A stretch of 5,045 bases of DNA, taken from NCBI GenBank assembly GCA_016650435.1, contig JAENVT010000469.1, positions 1 through 5,045 of the forward strand, in the 5' to 3' direction. Shown here in pieces: positions 1 through 5,045 of this stretch; the first letter of the stretch is position 1; every line of letters begins with the position of its first letter. The notes below the pieces were generated by a model, which was not told the DNA's origin, did no database searches, and worked only from the letters and a program-made list of their open reading frames with translations. The position numbers and the translations under genes were made by a program. This DNA comes from Ilumatobacteraceae bacterium. Lineage in GTDB: Bacteria; Actinomycetota; Acidimicrobiia; Acidimicrobiales; Ilumatobacteraceae.

Positions 1-2003
1 CCGATGACGCCTGTTCCGCGAGTTCGGATGTGCAACGTGTATTGGGGGTCGCCGTCGATGGCGTTGAACTTGGAGTCGAACCAGCGGTGCAACGGAGTGG
101 TCGACCTGGCAATCGGCCGGACCGACGTTCCGCGCACCCGCGTCGGCTCCATGCGTAGGTACCGATTCTGTTTGTCGACATCGACCTCGCTCGTGACGTT
201 GCCCGTGAGCGTCCATTGCGTGCCGCCTCCGTTGTCGTTGTCGGCCGTCTCGTCGTCGATGGCGCCCCACTGCAGCAGATCAAACCCGATCTCACCGTCG
301 AACGTGCCGGTGCGGATCATCGCGCACGGAGGCAAGGTCGCCACAGCGGCGTCGTCGAGTTGATAACTGACCTGCGCGCTGTCGCGTATCTGGGTGATCT
401 CACCGGTCATTCCCGTATCGGAGATCACAGCGTTGCCGGGTATGTGCGAGTCGATGATCGATCCGATGACACGCGGCTCGATCCGATCGCTGTACGCGGT
501 GAGCGCCGACCTGGAGTTGATCAGCCGGACGACCCGCGCGGCAGCCGCGCCGCCTACCGGAACTGGCTGGTAGCGATCGATCACCAGCGGAATGACACGC
601 GCATCGATCAAACGACTGCCTTCGAAGATGGTGCGCATGATCACACTTGGGAAGGTCGACAAGAAATCCTGGTCGAACACGAAGTTGCCGAGCGAGTAGG
701 CGATCAGGTGGCCCTTGTACCACTCGAAGCCCTGCAGCACGTGAGGATGATGGCCGACGACGAGATCTGCGCCGGCGTCGATCGCGGCGTGTGCTGCGCG
801 GCTGGCGAATTCGCTGGCGACATCGGAAAATTGGAACCCGCCGTGGATCTCGACGACCACCAGATCAGCGCCATCTGCTCGCAGCTGCTTGATCGACTCA
901 GCCACCACAGTCGACTGAAACGGGGCGGCGCCGCCGTGGCCGCGCCGCGCCACCCAGTCCTGCAACTCTGGATAGACCGTGGCCATCGCCGCCCACAACG
1001 CACCGCTCTGATCGGTGTCGAGCAATGTTTCGAGCGCGACGAACGCCGACCACGCGACGCCAGGACGCCTTTTCGCCGAGACGATGTAGTTGGCATCGCC
1101 AGGTTTACCGAAGCCGAACGTGCGCTCCTCGTACTGCCATGCATCTCGTTGCGGAACGCTGTCCTTCTTCACCTCGTCGGCACCGGGAAGGTTGTCGTTG
1201 ACGAAGTCGCCGTTGACCGTCGTTGCCGAAACGAAACCGACCTTGACGCCGCGCACGTCGAGCAGGCGACCGGCCTGCGCCTGCGCCGCTGTCGTGCCGG
1301 CGCCTGCCCAGGCGATTCCGGCGCCGTCCAGTGCTGAAATCGTCGACGAGACACCTGGCCCCTGCCAGTCGTAGGCGTGGTTGTTGCCAAGCGTGACGAG
1401 GTCGACCCCCAGATCGTGCAATGCGGCAAGCACGACCGGTGGCGACTGCAGCAGGAAGCGTTTGGCCGGGTAGGCACCGGTCGACGGAAGCTGGCCGACG
1501 ACCGTCTCGAGGTTGACGGTCGTCGCGTCGGCAGCGGCCATGATCGGCGCGACGTGCCGGACGACCGACTGTGCGCCGGCGTCGGTCGTAGCGACCGGCG
1601 TGTCGCTGCGTGCCACCGGCTCCTGATAACGCCGCCCCATCATCACATCGCCGCCGAACTGCAACGACAATCGCTGGGCGCCGCTGGGGCCGATCCGGCT
1701 GAACAATTTCACGGTGACCGATGCGTCGGACGGATCGATGACAAACGGCTCCGGGACGAAGCCTTCGGCTTCGATCGTGCCGGCGACCGGCTGATCGATC
1801 TTCAACTCACGCGTGCCGGGAATGTCGATCGACTTGGTGTTGCCGATCGCAGTCATCACTGCCGCTGTTATCGGCTGGCCGCTCTCGTCGACCACCGAGA
1901 CCGTCACCGTTACTTTCGTCGGTCGAGCGCGTTGATCGGCTGGCTGACAAGAAGCGCCGGTCACCACCAGCACCGCCACCACCACTGTTCGACGCCAACG
2001 CAT
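1..2003 (-). CDS. CapA-family (poly-gamma-glutamate capsule synthesis type) metallophosphatase-like exported protein, 3'-truncated by the window
   Basis: The minus-strand frame is open from ATG at 2003 to the window edge, giving 667 residues and no stop. I translated the whole frame and found no interruption. The N-terminus has a basic RWRR stretch, a hydrophobic core at about 7-17 and Cys19 in TGASC, so this is an export signal and possibly a lipoprotein, although Gly at -3 makes the lipobox atypical. Residues 30-100 look like a carboxypeptidase-regulatory-type beta-sandwich (VDESGQP, then EAEGFVPEPF). The CapA core runs from about 113 to 520. It carries GGDVMMGR (117-124), NLETVVG (164-170), LGNNHAYD (205-212), EIHGG (385-389), GHHPHVLQG (417-425) and YSLGNFVF (436-443), the conserved metal-site and fold motifs of this calcineurin-like family. 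Residues from about 530 onward exceed the usual CapA length and look beta-rich. CapA proteins are linked to capsular poly-gamma-glutamate, but no capB or capC is visible, so the substrate is unknown. The family call is secure and the role is not. Confidence 0.93.
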   Translation of the reverse strand, partial: MRWRRTVVVAVLVVTGASCQPADQRARPTKVTVTVSVVDESGQPITAAVMTAIGNTKSIDIPGTRELKIDQPVAGTIEAEGFVPEPFVIDPSDASVTVKLFSRIGPSGAQRLSLQFGGDVMMGRRYQEPVARSDTPVATTDAGAQSVVRHVAPIMAAADATTVNLETVVGQLPSTGAYPAKRFLLQSPPVVLAALHDLGVDLVTLGNNHAYDWQGPGVSSTISALDGAGIAWAGAGTTAAQAQAGRLLDVRGVKVGFVSATTVNGDFVNDNLPGADEVKKDSVPQRDAWQYEERTFGFGKPGDANYIVSAKRRPGVAWSAFVALETLLDTDQSGALWAAMATVYPELQDWVARRGHGGAAPFQSTVVAESIKQLRADGADLVVVEIHGGFQFSDVASEFASRAAHAAIDAGADLVVGHHPHVLQGFEWYKGHLIAYSLGNFVFDQDFLSTFPSVIMRTIFEGSRLIDARVIPLVIDRYQPVPVGGAAAARVVRLINSRSALTAYSDRIEPRVIGSIIDSHIPGNAVISDTGMTGEITQIRDSAQVSYQLDDAAVATLPPCAMIRTGTFDGEIGFDLLQWGAIDDETADNDNGGGTQWTLTGNVTSEVDVDKQNRYLRMEPTRVRGTSVRPIARSTTPLHRWFDSKFNAIDGDPQYTLHIRTRGTGVI

Positions 2004-2011
2004 GGGTTTCG

Positions 2012-2017
2012 AGCCTA
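2012..2017 (-). promoter_or_regulatory. Candidate -10 box (TAGGCT) for a leaderless capA-like transcript
   Basis: On the minus strand TAGGCT fits the actinobacterial TANNNT -10 pattern and lies 8 nt before the ATG at 2003. No good Shine-Dalgarno sequence precedes that ATG, although the AGG inside the box could act as a very weak one. The spacing would put transcription initiation at or within two bases of the start codon. No convincing -35 is seen. The assignment is inferred from pattern and spacing only. Confidence 0.35.
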
Positions 2018-2068
2018 CGAGTCGTGCCGCTGGCGGTCGCGGACTGCCCGCGCCCTTGAACGCTTCGC

Positions 2069-2074
2069 TAGGTT
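2069..2074 (+). promoter_or_regulatory. Candidate -10 box (TAGGTT) for leaderless expression of the SCO6745-family gene
   Basis: TAGGTT fits TANNNT and ends 6 nt before the ATG at 2081, the spacing expected if transcription starts at the A of ATG. There is no strong Shine-Dalgarno upstream; the AGG within the box, 8 nt from the ATG, is the only competing explanation. This is inferred from pattern and position. Confidence 0.4.
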
Positions 2075-2080
2075 CCATCC

Positions 2081-2833
2081 ATGACCAGCACGGCGGAATC
2101 AGTGAGCTCGCTCGCTGCTCCCGTTGGCGACATCGGCGGTCGTTGGATGCTCGATCGCGAGGTCCTCGGACCGTGCAAGACATTCGGCTATCCAAACCGC
2201 TATGCGTACTATTTCGCTGGACGCGCAGGAGTGCTCGGCGATGTCGACGCGGATGTCGTCGCCGCTGGGCTCGGATTCTTCGAGCCATCACTGGTGCGCA
2301 AGATGTGGAATGCCGGCATCGCAGTCGAAGGTGCTCGCGCGTCAGCAGCACGGTACGGCGCGGCGTGTGCCCAATGGGGGCGGTCGCGGTTGGCCGGCTT
2401 CGACGGCGCGGCGCGGCAAGCTGAGCTGATTCGTCATGTCATCGACTCGGTCGATCCGATCGGCTTGCCGCTGTTTGCCGGCTGGCGCGCCGAGCCGCGG
2501 CCAGATGATGATGCCGGACTGGCCTACTTCCTGACACACGTGTTGCGCGAACTGCGCGGTGCCGTGCACATCACCGCGGTGGTGACAACCGGCATCCCGC
2601 CGCGAGATGCGATGTTGGTTGCCGACGGCGAGGGCACGGCGCAACAGTTCGGATGGACGGCACCGTTTCCCGACACGGCTCATCTCGTCGGCCTGCGCAG
2701 CGAGACCGAGGCGATCACCGACCAGATCATGATTCGCTTCTTCGATCAGGCATTGAACGCCGACGAGTCGGCAGAGCTGCTCGATCTGGTCGTGGCGATG
2801 AAGGCGCATCTCGACGCAGTCACGGTGACATAG
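2081..2833 (+). CDS. SCO6745-family protein (HTH_67-like fold), function unknown
   Basis: The product has 250 residues, typical for this actinobacterial family, and I recognise it from several signatures. These are YYFAGRAGVLGDV at about 43-55, followed by FFEPSLVRKMWNAG (66-79), the central LPLFAGWRAEPRP (129-141), RELRGAVH with a conserved-looking His163 (156-163), and FGW (190-192). Family members carry a winged-helix-like fold and are sometimes labelled as SalK-like or helix-turn-helix proteins, but no biochemical role is established that I can name. There is no signal peptide or membrane segment, so a cytoplasmic protein is expected. The ATG at 2081 is chosen because the family match begins close to the N-terminus and a TANNNT box lies just upstream. 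It is divergent from the CapA-like gene and is followed after 83 bp by the Pr6Pr gene on the same strand. Confidence 0.85.
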   Translation: MTSTAESVSSLAAPVGDIGGRWMLDREVLGPCKTFGYPNRYAYYFAGRAGVLGDVDADVVAAGLGFFEPSLVRKMWNAGIAVEGARASAARYGAACAQWGRSRLAGFDGAARQAELIRHVIDSVDPIGLPLFAGWRAEPRPDDDAGLAYFLTHVLRELRGAVHITAVVTTGIPPRDAMLVADGEGTAQQFGWTAPFPDTAHLVGLRSETEAITDQIMIRFFDQALNADESAELLDLVVAMKAHLDAVTVT

Positions 2834-2887
2834 TCCTCTAAACATCTTCCGAGACATCGAGAGATCCGCTCCGGCTCGCGCTCCGAA

Positions 2888-2893
2888 TATATG
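2888..2893 (+). promoter_or_regulatory. Weak -10 candidate (TATATG) for the Pr6Pr gene
   Basis: This is a short AT-rich patch in otherwise GC-rich DNA, matching TATAAT at four of six positions, 23 nt before the ATG at 2917. No -35 is recognisable at the appropriate distance. It would give a short leader containing the Shine-Dalgarno at 2905-2911. Confidence 0.25.
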
Positions 2894-2904
2894 CGAGTCG
2901 ATCT

Positions 2905-2911
2905 GAAGGAG
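2905..2911 (+). promoter_or_regulatory. Strong ribosome binding site (GAAGGAG)
   Basis: GAAGGAG lies 5 nt upstream of the ATG at 2917 and fixes the start of the Pr6Pr gene. It is the only clear Shine-Dalgarno in the window, in contrast to the three other visible gene starts. Confidence 0.85.
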
Positions 2912-2916
2912 CCCCG

Positions 2917-3666
2917 ATGTCCACCGCTCACGCCGTCAGTGCCACCAAGGCAGCGACACCGCCCGTGAAGGCTTGGCGCGTTGCGTTAACGGTCAACGCT
3001 CTCGTCGCCGGCGTGGCGTTGGCGATCAAGTTCGGCGAAGCGGCGACGGCAGCGGACCCTCACTTCTCGAGCGTGTTCGGTCGCCTGGCCAACGAACTGT
3101 GCTACTTCACGATCCAGTCGAACATGATCGTGTTCGGCGTGTGTGGCGCGTTGGCGTGGCGACCCGAGCGGTGGCGCGCTATCGCCGGTGTGCCCCGACT
3201 GGTCGGCCTGGTGTGCATCACCGTCACTGGCATCGTCTACTACGCGCTGCTGGCCGGCGATCAACACTTCGTCGGAATCGCCAAGGTCGGCGACATCTTG
3301 GCGCACGCCGTGTCGCCGCTGCTCTACGTCGGCACGTGGTTGGTGCTCGGTCCACGTGGACATCTCCGGCGGCAGCACGCCCGGCAGATGCTCGTGTTCC
3401 CGCTGTTCTGGGTCGGGCTCACGCTGGTGCGTGGCGCATTCATCCACCTCTATCCATACGACTTCGTGGATGTGCGGACCAATGGCTACGTCGCCGTGAT
3501 CGTGATGATCGCCACGCTCACCGCAGCCGCGGCAGGCCTCGGCACGGCGGCAGTGTCGTTCGACATGCGCCGGACGCAGCTCGTCATTCGACCGTTCCGT
3601 ACGCGCCCTGTGACCCGTGTTGCCGAGCTTGCACTACCTCATCGAGGCTCGCCCGCAGATCGGTGA
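2917..3666 (+). CDS. Pr6Pr-family integral membrane protein
   Basis: The 249-residue product has about six hydrophobic segments, at roughly 20-38, 63-81, 93-113, 126-145, 158-177 and 190-214. Recognisable family features are FTIQSN at 64-69 just entering the second helix, HAVSP (His130, Pro134) in the fourth, and LYPYDFVD (178-185) after the fifth. Pr6Pr proteins are small six-helix membrane proteins, distantly related to the FAR-17a/AIG1-like proteins, with no firmly assigned bacterial function. The start is fixed by the GAAGGAG site. The hydrophilic, Arg/Pro-rich tail after about residue 215 is not part of the membrane core. Its last 27 codons or so (from about residue 223) lie opposite the end of the convergent PLP-enzyme gene. 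It is downstream of the SCO6745-family gene on the same strand, so co-transcription is possible but unproven. Confidence 0.85.
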   Translation: MSTAHAVSATKAATPPVKAWRVALTVNALVAGVALAIKFGEAATAADPHFSSVFGRLANELCYFTIQSNMIVFGVCGALAWRPERWRAIAGVPRLVGLVCITVTGIVYYALLAGDQHFVGIAKVGDILAHAVSPLLYVGTWLVLGPRGHLRRQHARQMLVFPLFWVGLTLVRGAFIHLYPYDFVDVRTNGYVAVIVMIATLTAAAAGLGTAAVSFDMRRTQLVIRPFRTRPVTRVAELALPHRGSPADR

Positions 3667-4831
3667 CAAAGGCGTCGATCTTGCCGTCGTGAACGACGCT
3701 GACCGTGCAGTGCAGCGACGGGGGAGGGCCTTGTCGATCGACATACCACCCGCGACGCCACAGTCCATCGGCCACGGCAAAGACGTCGAGTCGGTCGTCG
3801 TCGGCGGCACCAATGGCCAACAACGTCACGTCCGGTTCGGCCCTCAGGACAAGTTCGGGAATGTCGCCAACGGCCGCGGCTAGTTCGAGGCATGCCTTCC
3901 TGGCCGCGGCGGTCACGCGCATGTACCCGTCGTTGCCGAGATAGCGCATCACTGCCCACGCGGCAGCCATCGAACCGCCGCCCTTCGTCCCAAGCACGCC
4001 CGACGAGCCATACACACCACCGAGCCAGTTGTCGGTGACAAATGTCTGGTAGCCGCGCAGCTTCTTGTTGCGATGCATGATCACCGACGCGCCTTTGGCG
4101 GTGTATCCGTACTTGTGCAGATCGACCGAGATGCTCGATACACCGGGCACGGCAAAGTTCCACGCCGGAACCTTCTCACCAAGGCGCGCAAGGAACGTCA
4201 GGGTTACTCCGCCCATGCACGCGTCGACGTGGCAATTGATGTCGCGCGACTGGGCAAGCGCGGCGATCTCGGTGATCGGGTCGATAACGCCTTGCGGATA
4301 CTGCGGCGCCGAACCGACCAGCAACACCGTGTTGTCGTCGATTGCGCCCTCCATCGCGCCAACGTCGGCGCGCCAATCGCTGCCAACCCCGACGCGGCGG
4401 CTCTCTAAGCCGAAGTAGTAGCAACCCTTCTCGAACGCGGCGTGGGCGCTGGCTGGCAAGACGATGTTCGGCTCGGTGATACCGAACTCCTTGCGGCCGC
4501 GCTCGCGCGCTGCCTTCACAGCCATGAGGATGCTTTCGGTTCCACCCGAAGTCATGAAACCCGCGCCGTCGTCGCCGGCCTGCAACCAATCACTAACGAA
4601 CCCGACGACCTCGGCTTGCAGCGTGCGCAGGCTGGGAAAGGCTTCGGTGTTCAAGGCGTTCTCGCTGGAGTACCTCCGGTAGGCCTCCTCGGCAACGGCC
4701 AGCACATCGTCGCCGCCGTAGTACACGAGCGTGAACGCCCGTCCATCGCGCCAGCGCACGTCATCGTGCTTCAGTTCGTCGAGGTGAGTGAAGATCGCCT
4801 CGGGCGTCATGCCTTCGTCCGGTAGGGCCAT
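3584..4831 (-). CDS. PLP-dependent lyase/decarboxylase, sphingosine-1-phosphate lyase-like (group II decarboxylase superfamily)
   Basis: From the ATG at 4831 this is 415 residues, typical of bacterial members. PLP-fold motifs appear in order: ENALNTEAFPSLR near 57-69, TSGGTES (94-100) for phosphate binding, SAHAAFEKG with His130 stacking on the cofactor, HVDACMGG (201-208) with Asp203 for the pyridine nitrogen, and SVDLHKYGY (235-243) with the Schiff-base Lys240. TDNWLGGVYGSSG followed by GTKGGG (281-286) replaces the more familiar GSRPG-type loop. The family cleaves or decarboxylates amine substrates such as sphingoid-base phosphates or amino acids; the sequence does not decide which. An upstream in-frame ATG at 4945 is rejected because that stretch overlaps the preceding gene and resembles nothing in the family. 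The gene begins 16 nt after the serine hydrolase stop and so is probably in its operon. It overlaps the Pr6Pr gene tail to tail by 83 bp. Confidence 0.9.
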   Translation of the reverse strand: MALPDEGMTPEAIFTHLDELKHDDVRWRDGRAFTLVYYGGDDVLAVAEEAYRRYSSENALNTEAFPSLRTLQAEVVGFVSDWLQAGDDGAGFMTSGGTESILMAVKAARERGRKEFGITEPNIVLPASAHAAFEKGCYYFGLESRRVGVGSDWRADVGAMEGAIDDNTVLLVGSAPQYPQGVIDPITEIAALAQSRDINCHVDACMGGVTLTFLARLGEKVPAWNFAVPGVSSISVDLHKYGYTAKGASVIMHRNKKLRGYQTFVTDNWLGGVYGSSGVLGTKGGGSMAAAWAVMRYLGNDGYMRVTAAARKACLELAAAVGDIPELVLRAEPDVTLLAIGAADDDRLDVFAVADGLWRRGWYVDRQGPPPSLHCTVSVVHDGKIDAFVTDLRASLDEVVQARQHGSQGAYGTVE

Positions 4832-4837
4832 GACGTG

Positions 4838-4843
4838 AAGGTA
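4838..4843 (-). promoter_or_regulatory. Candidate -10 box (TACCTT) just upstream of the PLP-enzyme start
   Basis: On the minus strand TACCTT fits TANNNT and ends 6 nt before the ATG at 4831, the leaderless spacing. There is no Shine-Dalgarno before that ATG. It lies in the 16-nt gap after the hydrolase stop, so the enzyme could have an internal leaderless promoter as well as operon transcription. The evidence is pattern and spacing only. Confidence 0.35.
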
Positions 4844-4847
4844 GTGG

Positions 4848-5045
4848 CTAGCCAGCTTGCGTCGAGGCGGCGGCCACGGCAAGCTCGATGACCGGTAGCA
4901 GGTCGTCGGTGTTGTCGGGCTCCTTGCCGCTGACCAATATCGCAACCGTCAGTCCGTCTGGCCGGTTGACGACTACCGCATGGGTCGACTCGATGGTGCC
5001 GGTGTGGCCCCACGAGCCGTCGCCGAACAACATCAGCCCGAGGCC
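4848..5045 (-). CDS. Serine hydrolase of the beta-lactamase / DD-peptidase-like family, C-terminal fragment (5' end outside the window)
   Basis: Only the last 65 codons and the TAG stop are in the window. They begin GLGLMLFGDGSWGHTG and continue through ESTHAVVVNRPDGLTVAILV. A GLG segment followed by a His-Thr-Gly triad is the third conserved box (equivalent to KTG) of class C beta-lactamase and esterase/DD-peptidase relatives, and the strands after it form the edge of the central sheet. The SxxK and YxN boxes would lie upstream, off the window. Whether it is a peptidase, an esterase or another hydrolase cannot be judged from this end. The alternative of a separate 61-residue gene starting at the ATG at 5033 is unlikely because the frame stays open and family-like up to the window edge. 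Its stop is 16 nt from the PLP-enzyme start, suggesting one transcript. Confidence 0.85.
   Translation of the reverse strand, partial: GLGLMLFGDGSWGHTGTIESTHAVVVNRPDGLTVAILVSGKEPDNTDDLLPVIELAVAAASTQAG

Larger units (their letters stand above)
2004..2080. other. Divergent intergenic region between the CapA-like gene and the SCO6745-family gene
   Basis: This 77-bp gap is the only space between two divergently transcribed starts, so it must hold both promoters unless transcription begins elsewhere. Each side carries a TAGGNT hexamer (2012-2017 on minus, 2069-2074 on plus) close to its start codon. I see no clear palindromic operator. The TTGAAC at 2056-2061 resembles a -35 but is only 7 nt from the plus-strand -10 candidate, too close to pair with it. 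Confidence 0.6.
2834..2916. other. Intergenic region upstream of the Pr6Pr gene
   Basis: These 83 bases contain no convincing hairpin terminator after the stop at 2833, so read-through from the SCO6745-family gene is possible. The right half holds an AT-rich TATATG patch (2888-2893) that could be a -10 box, and the ribosome binding site of the next gene. Confidence 0.5.

Noticed and set aside
216..1337. Plus-strand open frame of 373 codons, opposite the CapA-like gene
   Set aside because: The minus strand here encodes clear CapA motifs (GHHPHVLQG, LGNNHAYD). The plus-strand product is rich in Arg/Asp/His with no recognisable family and is an antisense shadow of GC-rich coding DNA.
2056..2061. 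TTGAAC as a -35 box for the SCO6745-family gene
   Set aside because: It is only 7 nt from the candidate -10 at 2069-2074, far short of the usual 16-18 nt spacing.
1377..2084. Plus-strand open frame of 235 codons whose stop overlaps the ATG at 2081, resembling a translationally coupled operon partner
   Set aside because: It lies opposite the N-terminal half of the CapA-like gene, including its signal peptide and GGDVMMGR motif, and its translation has no protein-like features. The ATGA overlap is coincidental.
4832..4945. N-terminal extension of the PLP enzyme to an ATG at 4945
   Set aside because: It would overlap the end of the serine hydrolase by about 100 bp and adds a Pro/Arg/Ser-rich stretch unlike the family. 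The family-like sequence begins at the ATG at 4831.
1..5045. CRISPR array, tRNA/rRNA, insertion sequence, toxin-antitoxin or defence island
   Set aside because: I saw no regularly spaced repeats, tRNA-like cloverleaf, transposase motifs or terminal inverted repeats. All substantial coding space is explained by five ordinary chromosomal genes.

Overview
The window is GC-rich, densely coded chromosomal DNA with no mobile element, RNA gene or repeat array that I can see. Its gene content (a SCO6745-family protein, a Pr6Pr membrane protein, a CapA-like protein and a sphingosine-1-phosphate-lyase-like PLP enzyme) together with apparent leaderless starts suggests a member of the Actinomycetota, perhaps Acidimicrobiia. 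The phylum is a reasonable inference; the class is a guess from general resemblance.

Layout. Positions 1-2003 (minus) hold a large exported CapA-family metallophosphatase-like protein with an N-terminal beta-sandwich and a long C-terminal extension; its 3' end lies outside the window. A 77-bp divergent intergenic region (2004-2080) separates it from two plus-strand genes: a SCO6745-family protein (2081-2833) and a six-helix Pr6Pr-family membrane protein (2917-3666). The end of the second overlaps, tail to tail by 83 bp, a minus-strand PLP-dependent lyase/decarboxylase (3584-4831). That gene starts 16 nt after the stop of a further minus-strand gene, the C-terminal end of a beta-lactamase-fold serine hydrolase (4848-5045, truncated by the window edge).

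How the genes relate. The serine hydrolase and PLP enzyme are probably co-transcribed. The SCO6745 and Pr6Pr genes may form a second, looser transcription unit. Nothing in the sequence ties all five into one pathway; this looks like ordinary housekeeping/accessory chromosome rather than a defence or mobile island. The most notable features are the extended CapA protein, the three TANNNT boxes 6-8 nt upstream of ATG starts that lack a Shine-Dalgarno sequence (leaderless expression), and the convergent coding overlap.
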